42,050 nt of DNA, taken from Planctomycetota bacterium (GTDB lineage: Bacteria > Planctomycetota > Phycisphaerae > Phycisphaerales > Phycisphaeraceae). This document shows positions 1 to 7,402 of the stretch, in pieces. The DNA lies in contig JAJRRC010000046.1 of assembly GCA_024279865.1 (NCBI GenBank), positions 1 to 42,050 of the forward strand, read 5' to 3'. Position numbers and translations under genes: made by a program. A model generated the notes under the pieces. It made no database searches. It was not told the origin of the DNA and was given only the letters and a program-made list of their open reading frames with translations. Within the stretch, counting starts at the first letter, position 1. Each line of letters starts with the position of its first letter.

Positions 1-137
1 CGCGGCTTGTGGCCGAGGGTGTCCAACGTTGGGCGAAATAATTCCCAGTCGATAATTTGATCGAGTTTGGAGAGCGGATCGGTATTCTTATCAAGGCGAT
101 CAAGTCGAATTTGAAGATCAAATAATCCGGTGAACAT
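1..137 (-). CDS. IS5-family transposase, N-terminal part (runs out of window)
   Basis: Read on the minus strand from an ATG at 135-137, this gives about 45 residues beginning MFTGLFDLQIRLDRLDK and containing DPLSKLD and WELFRP. That is the usual opening of IS5-group transposases (family knowledge), in which a short acidic N-terminal region precedes the DDE catalytic core. The rest of the gene lies beyond position 1, so whether it is intact cannot be judged. A second IS5-type fragment sits at the other end of the window in the same orientation. The stretch CCTTGCAAAATAAC just upstream of the start (about 147-160) could belong to the terminal inverted repeat, but the other end would be needed to show it. 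Confidence 0.75.
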   Translation of the reverse strand, partial: MFTGLFDLQIRLDRLDKNTDPLSKLDQIIDWELFRPTLDTLGHKP

Positions 138-297
138 AGGAGCATCCTTGCAAAATAACATCGAAAAATAGAGACTCACATCATCCGTGACGGGGCACGA
201 GGAGATTCTATATTTTGGATGGGGAAAAAGCTATTTTTCAAAGAATATAACAGCATGTCTATAAGGAATTATCGGGTATGCGAGATTGATTTTTTGA

Positions 298-471
298 GCC
301 TGCGTCGCGCTGTCGTATCAATCAATACGTTGCATTGACCATCCGTTGCCTGAGGAATGGACCGAACGCTTGGTCAAAGCAGATGATAAAACATTGCGGG
401 CCATGTTGGTGACGGTGGTCTATGAGCTGGCCATGCGGCAAGAGAGCCGTTCACATCAGGATGACGATTGA
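298..471 (+). pseudogene. C-terminal remnant of an unrecognised gene
   Basis: An open frame of 57 residues ends at TGA 469-471 and is closed upstream by a TGA at 295-297. It has no plausible start with a ribosome site. The peptide is protein-like (HPLPEEWTERLVKADDKTLR, then AMLVTVVYELAMRQE) and looks like the last helices of a larger protein. It lies between the transposase start and galK, so the 5' part was probably lost when the insertion sequence arrived or later decayed. The family is not recognised. It may also be chance coding. Confidence 0.35.
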
Positions 472-519
472 ATTGTAGGCATGGCATTGAGCTTTTTAAC
501 CAGCAATGGGGCGGTCTTG

Positions 520-1701
520 TTATGGGATTGAGATGGCTCTTGCCCCAGCAGCCGGCTGAGTCAGAAAGGCTGTCGCTTCGATACCTGTATGCTTGAGGTA
601 TTCAATGGTGAGGTGACGGATGATGTGGGGGGCTTTGTTTTTTCGGATGAGGCTGACGGTGCATCCGCCAAATCCGCCGCCTGTCATGCGTGAGCCGAAC
701 ACCCCGCCCTGGATGCCTAGGTTTGTGGCCAATTGCACCAATAGGTCCAGTTCAGGCGTGCTGACTTCAAAGGCATCGCGTAATGCGGTATGGCTGTCAA
801 ACATCAGGCGGCCGGCACTTTCCCAATCGCTTGCTTCTAGAAGATAAGACGCTCGCTGGGTTCGCTCAATCTCACCAATCACATGGTACGCCCGTTTAAA
901 TACCAAGGGGTCGAGCGTTGCTTTTTTCTTTAAGAGCTGAACCATTGTTGCTTCTCGCAGCGAGGGTAGTCCCAATGCTTTGGCGGCCTGTTCGCACTGG
1001 GCGCGACGCTGGGGGTACTCACTGCCTGTTAATTGGTGCTTGACGTTGCTGTTGATGATCAGGATGCCGACTGTGGGATCATTGAGATGGACGTGGCGGG
1101 TTTCGTGGTTTTGACAGTCCAGAAGCATGGCACAACCTTCGCGGCCGGCAGCAGAAATAAACTGATCCATGATCCCGCAAGGCATCCCCGCAAAATCATG
1201 CTCTGCTTGCTGACAGAGCTTTGCTTTTTCGGCAGGGGGGATCGTTTGGCCTGTCATGGATTCAATGAGGGTCGCAGTGGCAACCTCTAATGCAGCACTA
1301 CTGGAAAGGCCCGATCCCAGCGGAACCGTCGAATGGATCATCGCGTCAAAGCCTGACAGATCCATCCCTCGAGTGAGACAGCCCGCGACGACCCCGCGCA
1401 CATAGTTCGACCAAGCGGGCTTGCCTGGCTTTAATGAATGATCCGCAGCAAACGTCGCAGGTTGGGATTCAAGTCCCATGCTCAGCAGGCGAACTTCATT
1501 CGTCTGGTTCGGGGTCGCCACGATGACGGTTTGTCTGTCAATGGCAATGGGCAGTACAAAGCCATCGTTGTAGTCCGTGTGCTCGCCGATAAGATTGACG
1601 CGGCCTGGTGCGACGGCCGCATGGGTCGCAGGCATGCCGAAATGAGTTGTAAAGGCCTTGCAGACCATCTTTAGTTGTTCTGGTAGACGTAAATCATTCA
1701 T
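520..1701 (-). CDS. galK: Galactokinase
   Basis: GHMP-family kinase that phosphorylates alpha-D-galactose to galactose-1-phosphate with ATP, the entry step of the Leloir pathway in the cytoplasm. The 393 residues match the usual length. Visible motifs are the galactokinase signature GRVNLIGEHTDYN (residues 33-45, with the expected catalytic Arg at 34), the ATP-binding motif VPLGSGLSSSAALE (126-139), CGIMDQF with the expected base Asp179, and the third GHMP motif GSRMTGGGFGGC (336-347). The ATG at 1701 is 10 residues before any conserved sequence and is plausible. It is divergent from the FabZ-ACP cluster. No galT, galE or galM is nearby, so the rest of the pathway must be elsewhere. Confidence 0.95.
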   Translation of the reverse strand: MNDLRLPEQLKMVCKAFTTHFGMPATHAAVAPGRVNLIGEHTDYNDGFVLPIAIDRQTVIVATPNQTNEVRLLSMGLESQPATFAADHSLKPGKPAWSNYVRGVVAGCLTRGMDLSGFDAMIHSTVPLGSGLSSSAALEVATATLIESMTGQTIPPAEKAKLCQQAEHDFAGMPCGIMDQFISAAGREGCAMLLDCQNHETRHVHLNDPTVGILIINSNVKHQLTGSEYPQRRAQCEQAAKALGLPSLREATMVQLLKKKATLDPLVFKRAYHVIGEIERTQRASYLLEASDWESAGRLMFDSHTALRDAFEVSTPELDLLVQLATNLGIQGGVFGSRMTGGGFGGCTVSLIRKNKAPHIIRHLTIEYLKHTGIEATAFLTQPAAGARAISIP

Positions 1702-1819
1702 AGAGCTTCATGATACGTATTGCTGAATTTTTTGTCGTCATTTGATTGAAAGTTTGCGTCTGAGTGGCCGGAGAGCTAAAATTCTTGGTTTCCCCGAATG
1801 TATTCTTCAGGAAACAGCT

Positions 1820-2224
1820 TTGAAGTTTAAACTGATTGATCGTGTGATCGAACAAAGTGCAGATCGAATCGTTGCAGTCAAGAATGTGACCAGCAGCGAA
1901 GAGTATCTGGCAGACCACTTTCCGACTTTTCCCGTGTTGCCAGGTGTGATGATGCTTGAAACACTGGTTCAGGCAGGAAGGCTTCTGCTTTGTGGCGGGC
2001 TTGAGCCTCATCACGGCGATGATGTGCCGTTGGTCATGGCACGGGCTCGCAATGTAAGATATGGGAACATGGTTCGTCCGGGCGAAACATTGGAAGTTGA
2101 AGTGACCCTTAAAAGCAAGAAAAACGGGCAGTGGAATTTGGTCGGCATCGGACGCGTGCAAGGGGCCGTGGCGGTGCAAGGCAAGTTTGATTTGGCACCT
2201 TTGCCTGTGAAAAAAGAAATATAA
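1820..2224 (+). CDS. fabZ: FabZ-like 3-hydroxyacyl-ACP dehydratase
   Basis: Hotdog-fold dehydratase that removes water from 3-hydroxyacyl-ACP during fatty-acid elongation. The active-site block HFPTFPVLPGVMMLETLVQA carries the expected His and, further on, the Glu of MLETLVQ. The frame is open back to a TTG at 1742, but the family normally begins near LKFKLIDRV. I therefore prefer the TTG at 1820, which has AGGAAA six bases upstream; this gives 134 residues, typical for FabZ. It is followed 26 bases later by an acyl carrier protein gene and then a second dehydratase, so the three probably form one operon for lipid or other acyl-chain synthesis. A FabA-type isomerase function is not suggested by the motif. 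Confidence 0.85.
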   Translation: MKFKLIDRVIEQSADRIVAVKNVTSSEEYLADHFPTFPVLPGVMMLETLVQAGRLLLCGGLEPHHGDDVPLVMARARNVRYGNMVRPGETLEVEVTLKSKKNGQWNLVGIGRVQGAVAVQGKFDLAPLPVKKEI

Positions 2225-2250
2225 CCTTATCAGCAACGGAGAGATAAAAC

Positions 2251-2637
2251 ATGGCATTGTCACACGAAGAAATTTATAAACGCATTGACGACGTACTGGT
2301 AGACGCTTTGGCATTGGATGACGACGAAGTCACGCCCGAAGCGAAACTGGTGTCTGATCTCGGTGCAGAATCCATCGATTTCCTAGATATTGTTTTTCGT
2401 TTGGAAAAAGAATTTGAAATCAAAATAGAGCAAGGCGAGCTGTTTCCTGCCAACGTGCTGGAAAATGCAGATTACGTTCAAGATGGCAAGGTGACCGACG
2501 CGGGCATGGAAGAACTTCGCAAGCGAATGGCTCATGCCGACCTCACCGAGTTTGAAGCCAGCCGTGATGTCGAAGCTTTTTCCGATATTTTCACAGTGGA
2601 TACCGTGGTGAAATTTGTAGAAGGCAAGCTGGCCTAA
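2251..2637 (+). CDS. Acyl carrier protein, extended form
   Basis: Carrier of growing acyl chains on a phosphopantetheine arm. The modification site is the Ser in SDLGAESIDFLDIVF (about residue 41), followed by the usual helix RLEKEFEIKI. At 128 residues it is about 50 longer than standard ACP (about 75-80): an acidic insert (roughly residues 67-105) lies between the IKIEQGELFP region and the final helix FTVDTVVKFVEGKLA. The start ATG 2251 has GGAGA nearby (2239-2243). It sits between two dehydratase genes, which makes a dedicated role with them likely. The long form suggests a specialised ACP rather than the main fatty-acid ACP, but that is inference. Confidence 0.88.
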   Translation: MALSHEEIYKRIDDVLVDALALDDDEVTPEAKLVSDLGAESIDFLDIVFRLEKEFEIKIEQGELFPANVLENADYVQDGKVTDAGMEELRKRMAHADLTEFEASRDVEAFSDIFTVDTVVKFVEGKLA

Positions 2638-2754
2638 GCCCACCTGTTCTTCTAATAAAACATGGGGCAAGCAAGAAAAAGTAACCTATTTACTAACTTT
2701 ATTGCTTTCTTATGTTTTTAATTTGTTCTTTTTATGTGAATTGTTTATTGCCTT

Positions 2755-3267
2755 ATGCGTTGGATTTGGATTGATCGTATTCTTGAATTGGACAAAGGCC
2801 AGCGATGCGTCGCGGTCAAAAATATCTCATTGGCTGAAGACGTTTTGCATGATCACTTCCCGGCAACGTCCTCTAGGCCAGCGATGCCTGTGATGCCTAA
2901 TCCATTGATTGTCGAAGGCATGGCACAAACAGCAGGAATCTTGGTAGGCCACGCCCGGAATTTTGCTGAAAAGGTCATTCTCGCCAAGATCGGCGGCGCA
3001 GAATTCACTGATATTGCAGTGCCAGGCCAAACGATTCGTTTTACCGCCGAGATCGACCGCATCGATGACGCAGGGGCTTCAATCCAAGGCCACGTCGAAG
3101 TTTTTGACTCCGCCATCGGCCCGGCTCAGGCCCGCCCACTGGCAAAAATAGAGCTCCTTTTTAGCCACATCGATCAAAATCGAGCGGGCTTGGACTTTCC
3201 CGAACACAACTTTGTGTTTACCGAACAATTCATGGGATTGCTCCAGCGAAGTGGGTTCGGAGAATAG
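2755..3267 (+). CDS. Second FabZ-like dehydratase
   Basis: A second hotdog-fold dehydratase of 170 residues, only partly like the first. The block HDHFPATSSRPAMPVMP, followed by NPLIVEGMAQTAG, keeps the active-site His and the Glu of IVEGMAQ, but has about six extra residues between HFP and the VMP loop compared with ordinary FabZ. LAKIGGAEFTDIAVPGQTI is the usual following strand and loop. The C-terminal 30 residues, ending LLQRSGFGE, are an extension. The ATG at 2755 lacks a clear ribosome site. The gene follows the ACP gene by 117 bases and probably shares its operon. The extra loop may widen or redirect the acyl tunnel (inference). Confidence 0.82.
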   Translation: MRWIWIDRILELDKGQRCVAVKNISLAEDVLHDHFPATSSRPAMPVMPNPLIVEGMAQTAGILVGHARNFAEKVILAKIGGAEFTDIAVPGQTIRFTAEIDRIDDAGASIQGHVEVFDSAIGPAQARPLAKIELLFSHIDQNRAGLDFPEHNFVFTEQFMGLLQRSGFGE

Positions 3268-3494
3268 GGCTTCCACTTCGTAAGTCTTTATATAGCAATA
3301 AATACCCTGTTTTATATTGTAATGTGGTATTGACTTAATCGCCTTTTGCGATCATCCTTAAGTACAGTTGTTTTGAGGTCTTTGCCCTCATGCACAGGTG
3401 TCTATCGGAAGGCTTGGCAACATTGGTGGTCTACTCTGCATTCGCAGGAAATACACCCTTTTTCGTATTTGGGGTAATTATGTGTTTTTTATAG

Positions 3495-3519
3495 AGAGTG
3501 CCTACCCGTATGGCACTCT
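3495..3519. promoter_or_regulatory. Hairpin or operator-like inverted repeat before WYL gene
   Basis: AGAGTGCC (3495-3502) and GGCACTCT (3512-3519) form a perfect 8-bp inverted repeat with a 9-base spacer, about 36 bases before the WYL regulator start. There is no T run after it, so it is not an obvious terminator. It could be a dimer-binding site for the regulator itself or an mRNA leader hairpin. The rest of the 3268-3554 gap shows no gene; no strong promoter could be assigned. Confidence 0.4.
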
Positions 3520-3554
3520 GCGTATCAAAAATTGACCGATAATGTGAATACTGC

Positions 3555-4517
3555 ATGGCATTGCAACGCATCCATCGTCTTTTACATTTGATCACGCTTT
3601 TACAAAGCGGTGGATTTCATACAACTTCAGATTTGATGTCCGTGTTGAAAATTGGTCGTCGAACTTTATTTCGGGATCTTAAAATGCTCGAAGCTGCAGG
3701 AATCCCTTATTACTACGAACGAGGCAAGGGATATCAAATCATCGGCAACTTTTTTCTCCAACCAGTCAACCTCACGGTTGGAGAAACATTGGGCCTTTTA
3801 TTAACGATTAAAACAACCCTTTCACAGCACCGAAATCCCATGGCCAGCTCGACTTTGTCTGCCTTGTGGAAGCTGATGGCCTCGGTGCCTCAGCCCATTC
3901 GGACCAGTTGCAATGAGATTATGGAATCCGTGAGCGTCACGCCCGCAGCCACTGCCGTGTCGACGGATGAAGATTGTCTTTTTCGTCAGTTACAAACTTT
4001 TATTCTTCAGCGGCGTGTCATTCGGCTGACATACGCGAGGCCGCAGGACACCACCGCCCAGATGTTGGATGTTCATCCCTATGCGTTGCATTTTGGGGTT
4101 AGGGCCTGGTATCTGCTGGCCTATTCGGTGGAGCATGAAGAAGTTCGGATGTTCAAGCTAGGCCGCATCCAAAATGTTGAAGAAATAAAACGCCGTTTTT
4201 CAATGCCAAAATTCAAAGTACAGGACAAAATCGGCTTGGCGTGGCAATTGATTGCCGAGGGGAAAGTGCATGCCATTGAATTGGCATTTTCCGCCAAAGT
4301 AGCGATCAATGTGTCAGAGGTTCATTGGCATGAGAGCCAATCCGTTGAATTTCAGTCTGATGGCAGTTGTCTGATGCGTTTTGAAGTGGATGGTTTAAAT
4401 GAGATTGCTTGGTGGATTTGTGGGTATGCCGACCAAGTGAAAGTGGTTAAGCCTAAACCGTTGAAGAGTCTTGTAAAAAAGATGCTTCAGCAGGCCGCAT
4501 CGCAGTATCAAACATAA
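3555..4517 (+). CDS. HTH and WYL-domain transcriptional regulator
   Basis: A 320-residue DNA-binding regulator of the YafY/DeoR-like WYL class. The N-terminal winged helix (about 1-65) includes LLQSGGFHTTSDLMSVLKIG followed by RRTLFRDLKMLEAAGIP and a wing YYYERGKGYQI. A middle linker leads to the WYL domain, with RAWYLLAY near residue 190 and MFKLGRIQNVEEI after it; this domain is thought to bind ligands or nucleic acid in other members. The C-terminal part (about 230-315) is the usual WCX-like extension. The start ATG 3555 begins directly at the HTH. Its target is unknown; a hairpin lies just upstream, and the two-component pair follows on the same strand after a 96-base gap. Confidence 0.85.
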   Translation: MALQRIHRLLHLITLLQSGGFHTTSDLMSVLKIGRRTLFRDLKMLEAAGIPYYYERGKGYQIIGNFFLQPVNLTVGETLGLLLTIKTTLSQHRNPMASSTLSALWKLMASVPQPIRTSCNEIMESVSVTPAATAVSTDEDCLFRQLQTFILQRRVIRLTYARPQDTTAQMLDVHPYALHFGVRAWYLLAYSVEHEEVRMFKLGRIQNVEEIKRRFSMPKFKVQDKIGLAWQLIAEGKVHAIELAFSAKVAINVSEVHWHESQSVEFQSDGSCLMRFEVDGLNEIAWWICGYADQVKVVKPKPLKSLVKKMLQQAASQYQT

Positions 4518-4613
4518 GGCTTATTTGTTTTTTAAGCCGAAGTTGTATTTCAGGGGCTGGCACGACTTTTCTTTTTGAAAGTGGGACGGGTCTAGAAATA
4601 AGGCAGGATTATT

Positions 4614-5573
4614 GTGAAACAAAACAACACGGCAACAAACATTTCAGGAAATACTTTCGAGGGCAAGGCCGGGGATACTTCCGGGGGCACGGTCGGGGGC
4701 AAGCCCGGGGGCACTTCCGGGGGGGAGCTTACGGTTGAAGAACTTCGGTCGCAGCTTCAGGATGCCAAACAGCAGTTGGCGGAGATGAGTGAGCAGCATG
4801 ATCATCATTTGGCCATGCTTGCTCATGCCAATCGGACTTATTCATCAATCACGCTGGGGGTGGGTTTGTCTCATGAAGTCAAGCAGCCCTTGGGCGCGAT
4901 TGTGAATTATGTGCAGGCTTGTCTACATATGCTTGAACAGGGTCATTACAACACAGAAGAGTTGCAGGACATCATGGCGCGCGCGTGTCATGAATCGCAT
5001 CGTGCTGCGGATTTAATTGAACGGCTAAGGCGATTTATCAGCAAGCGTGAGCCAAGACGTTCCACACTGAATTTCAACCATTCGGTATTGGAAACAATTG
5101 CGTTGTTGCAACTGCGTATGCGGGAACACGACATCCGTATTGAACTGGACATGGCCGATGACTTGCCTTTGATTATTGGTGACCGTATCCAACTCGAGCA
5201 GGTGAGCTTTAATTTACTGAATAATGCGATTGATATTTTGGCTGAATCTAATGCCGATGACCGACGTATTCATATAACGACCGGGCATACGGACGACGAT
5301 CATATCCATCTGGTTGTTCGTGATTGGGGTGGTGGCATGGATGATGAAACCAAGGATAAAATTTTCGAGCCGTTTTTTTCAACCAAAGCCCATGGCATGG
5401 GACTTGGCTTGGCCGTGAGCCATGCGATTATCGCAGCCCATCAAGGCAGCATTGAATTGCAGGTCGAAAAAAATCAGGGTTGTTCTTTTAAAGTATTGCT
5501 TCCAATTCAAAACAAGGCATTGCCAGAAGATTCCTTGCTTGTTGATGGTGTGTCAACCGTTCCATTGTTCTAG
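4614..5573 (+). CDS. Soluble sensor histidine kinase with G-rich N-terminal linker
   Basis: A 319-residue kinase that starts with GTG. In order: a Gly/Thr/Ser-rich segment (13-37), a short coiled coil (about 40-75), the dimerisation and phosphoacceptor helix SHEVKQPLGAIVNY with His87, and the catalytic domain with N box NLLNNAID (200-207), G1 box DWGGGMDD (237-244), F box FEPFFSTK (251-258) and G2 box GMGLGLA. This is the FixL/NtrB type of core. There are no membrane segments and no PAS or other recognisable input domain, so it is cytoplasmic and probably controlled by a partner or via the coiled coil. The G-rich segment is built from 12-bp DNA repeats. The response regulator gene follows after 107 bases. 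Confidence 0.93.
   Translation: MKQNNTATNISGNTFEGKAGDTSGGTVGGKPGGTSGGELTVEELRSQLQDAKQQLAEMSEQHDHHLAMLAHANRTYSSITLGVGLSHEVKQPLGAIVNYVQACLHMLEQGHYNTEELQDIMARACHESHRAADLIERLRRFISKREPRRSTLNFNHSVLETIALLQLRMREHDIRIELDMADDLPLIIGDRIQLEQVSFNLLNNAIDILAESNADDRRIHITTGHTDDDHIHLVVRDWGGGMDDETKDKIFEPFFSTKAHGMGLGLAVSHAIIAAHQGSIELQVEKNQGCSFKVLLPIQNKALPEDSLLVDGVSTVPLF
4653..4725 (+). repeat. Tandem 12-bp G-rich repeat in kinase gene
   Basis: Six consecutive 12-base units: ACTTTCGAGGGC (4653), AAGGCCGGGGAT (4665), ACTTCCGGGGGC (4677), ACGGTCGGGGGC (4689), AAGCCCGGGGGC (4701), ACTTCCGGGGGG (4713). Read in frame they give TFEG, KAGD, TSGG, TVGG, KPGG, TSGG. The last four G runs are separated by 7-base loops, which meets the common G-quadruplex pattern on the coding strand. 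Confidence 0.9.
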
Positions 5574-5680
5574 CTTAATAGAAGGAGACTTTTCTTTAGA
5601 TTTAAAATTTGTGGCCCCCCGATTCTATATTGAATATTCTGAGCCTTGCGAGAACCAATTCTCTATCCAAAGGAGATTAG

Positions 5681-6346
5681 ATGACCGAACCCCCGCCTAA
5701 AGCAAGTGTTGTGCCTATGGTCTTAATTGTCGAAGATGATAGTGCGTACAGTCATTCACTGGGATTGTTAATGCGTGTGTGGCAATTTCATTACCAAGCA
5801 TTTGGCAGTGCCCAAGCATTGTTGGATGCTCCCAATCTACTCACTGCTCAATGTCTTTTGGTTGACATTTGTTTGCCGGGGATGGATGGTTTGGACCTTC
5901 AGCAGCACCTCAACGAGCAGCGAATGTCCATTCCTTTTATCGCGATGTCTGCAAGAAGTGATGTGAGTGTCGCAGTGACTGCCACGAGGCACGGTGCAAT
6001 TACGTTTTTGGAAAAACCAATCCGTACCCCGATGCTCAAACAGGCAATCCATAGCGCGATCAAGGCCAGTCAAGTGATAGCGGACTATCGAGAAACACAA
6101 AGCCAGCTTAAGCAAAGGCTTGCCTTACTTACGCCACGTGAACGACAAGTTTTGGATTGCGTGGTCGAGGGGCAGTCCAGTGCGAAAATTGCCATGGCAC
6201 TGGAATTAAGCGTTAAAACAGTGACCCAGCACCGTGCGCATTTAATGCAAAAACTTCAGGCCAAAGGCCTCGTAGGATTGGTCCGAATGGTCACAGCTCA
6301 GCCACCGCCAACGGTAACGGCTCAAAGACCTTCACGGATCGCTTAG
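5681..6346 (+). CDS. FixJ-like response regulator (REC plus LuxR HTH)
   Basis: A 221-residue response regulator, probably the partner of the kinase upstream. The receiver domain (about 12-130) shows the acidic pair Asp19-Asp20 in VLIVEDDS, the phosphoacceptor Asp62 in VDICLPGMDG, Ser90 in AMSA and Lys112 in FLEKPI. A linker helix leads to a LuxR/FixJ helix-turn-helix, LTPRERQVLDCVVEG, then SSAKIAMALELSVKTVTQHR. It should bind DNA when phosphorylated. The start ATG 5681 is decided by the very good ribosome site AAAGGAG at 5669-5675. A proline-rich tail ends the protein. Targets cannot be deduced from the window. Confidence 0.93.
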   Translation: MTEPPPKASVVPMVLIVEDDSAYSHSLGLLMRVWQFHYQAFGSAQALLDAPNLLTAQCLLVDICLPGMDGLDLQQHLNEQRMSIPFIAMSARSDVSVAVTATRHGAITFLEKPIRTPMLKQAIHSAIKASQVIADYRETQSQLKQRLALLTPRERQVLDCVVEGQSSAKIAMALELSVKTVTQHRAHLMQKLQAKGLVGLVRMVTAQPPPTVTAQRPSRIA

Positions 6347-6387
6347 AGCCCCCCTGTTTTAACGGGTCTCAATCTCTAGTGCATTTT

Positions 6388-6753
6388 CTAACACGCTCTA
6401 GATGGGGCGTTTGAAAAGCAGCCGCACGCTAACAGCGTGCGCGTGGGGGGCGTTCGGGGGCATTCGGGGGGGTAGGGGAGTTCTCTGCCGGAGTCTTTGA
6501 TGGCTTTGATGAGGATGTGTTCGATTTTGAGGTAGCCTCCTGCTCGGGCTGCGTGTAGTGGGGTCCATCCACCTCGTGCAGAGGCGAGTGGGTCTGCACC
6601 ATTTTTCAGTAAGAATTGCACGACTTTGACGTGGTTGTGATCGACTGCATAGTGCAGTGGAGTCCATTTGTTGCGTTCGTCGTCGGGGACGTTGCCGTCT
6701 TGTTTGGCATCAATACACCCAAGGTATGCCGCCTTTTTCAATTCGTCATCCAC
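6388..6753 (-). CDS. Small ankyrin-repeat protein
   Basis: A 121-residue protein starting with GTG at 6753, nine bases after the stop of the next ankyrin gene on the same strand, so probably co-translated. Two ankyrin repeats are clear: NKWTPLHYAVDHNHVKVVQF with LLKNGADP, and RGGWTPLHAARAGGYLKIEH. There is no signal peptide, so it is cytoplasmic. The tail after about residue 90 is not ankyrin-like: it is encoded by a G-rich tract (6445-6472) and a perfect hairpin (6423-6441), and reads PYPPECPRTPP and then Cys-rich sequence. The natural end may once have been earlier. Ankyrin repeats bind other proteins; the partner is unknown. Confidence 0.7.
   Translation of the reverse strand: MDDELKKAAYLGCIDAKQDGNVPDDERNKWTPLHYAVDHNHVKVVQFLLKNGADPLASARGGWTPLHAARAGGYLKIEHILIKAIKDSGRELPYPPECPRTPPTRTLLACGCFSNAPSRAC
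6423..6441. terminator. Perfect hairpin at the end of the ankyrin gene
   Basis: CGCACGCT (6423-6430), loop AAC, then AGCGTGCG (6434-6441). It lies inside the last codons of the minus-strand ankyrin frame and between two convergent genes, where a terminator is expected, but it lacks a T run. Similar CGCACGCTAACAGCGTGCG hairpins recur in planctomycete genomes as far as I recall; this could not be checked here. Confidence 0.4.
6445..6472. repeat. G-rich repeat, 10-bp units
   Basis: GGGGGG followed by CGTTCGGGGG and CATTCGGGGG and two more G. It resembles the CTTCCGGGGG family but has a 10-base period, and lies in the tail of the minus-strand ankyrin gene, where it encodes PPECPRTPP. Confidence 0.7.
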
Positions 6754-6762
6754 AGCTTTCGG

Positions 6763-7290
6763 TTATATCTCGGGCGCGTCTGGCACAACGGTTTGTGGCC
6801 GATTTTTGAGCCAGAGCAATCCAAGGACGATGATGAAAGCCATGGCTCCTAGGAACATCCATGTTTCAGTGCCAGGCATGCTGCCATGGGTGAGCAGCAG
6901 CCACCAGATGGACCAGGATCGAGCCAGGTCCAGCGGGGTGCGCCCTTGGGTATCACGCAGGTTGGGATCTGCATTGTGGGCGAGCAGGAGTCGGGACATG
7001 ACCAGTTGGTCGTCTTGGACTGCTAGATGTAGTGCGGTGGAGCCTCGTGGGTCTCTTTGATTGGGATTAATCCTCGAGTCTGCGAGCAGGGTCTGGACAG
7101 GCATCAGATCGCCTCGAAGGACCGCTTGGTGTAATACTGGCGGCTCAATGGGAATCTTCGCTGCAATCACAGGCGAGGTCAGAAAGCTTCCCCATGCCAA
7201 AAACAAGATGGTGGCTATTTTTTTTATCACTAAAATCTCTATCGGCCAAATGAGGTTGGATTCCTTTACATTGACGTGTTTATCATTCAT
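6763..7290 (-). CDS. Membrane-anchored ankyrin-repeat protein
   Basis: A 175-residue protein with an N-terminal hydrophobic segment (about 19-43, IEILVIKKIATILFLAWGSF then LTSPVIAA) that looks like a signal peptide or anchor. It is followed by ankyrin repeats: PPVLHQAVLRGDLMPVQTLL, then DPRGSTALHLAVQDDQLVMS, then DTQGRTPLDLARSW. A second hydrophobic helix (about 143-161, WMFLGAMAFIIVLGLLWL) is near the C-terminus. The repeats would therefore sit outside the cytoplasm, anchored at the inner membrane. The small soluble ankyrin gene follows nine bases downstream. A shorter start at the internal hydrophobic region is possible. Function unknown beyond likely protein binding. Confidence 0.75.
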   Translation of the reverse strand: MNDKHVNVKESNLIWPIEILVIKKIATILFLAWGSFLTSPVIAAKIPIEPPVLHQAVLRGDLMPVQTLLADSRINPNQRDPRGSTALHLAVQDDQLVMSRLLLAHNADPNLRDTQGRTPLDLARSWSIWWLLLTHGSMPGTETWMFLGAMAFIIVLGLLWLKNRPQTVVPDAPEI

Positions 7291-7402
7291 GGCAGGCAGG
7301 GTATTTTGTTTTAACCTGTCGAAAGAGACTTGAGTGTGAAGAAATCATACACACTGGGCCATGCAAAAACCCCAAGGATGGCCCCTTGGTATGATGGCGG
7401 TT

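Noticed and set aside
1694-2314. Long minus-strand frame of about 206 codons opposite the first FabZ gene
   Set aside because: It lies antisense to a clear dehydratase gene, has basic, His/Cys-rich composition and no recognisable motif; it is a shadow.
2702-2893. Short hydrophobic frame before the second dehydratase
   Set aside because: It overlaps the second FabZ-like gene in another frame and loses its hydrophobic character there; no ribosome site.
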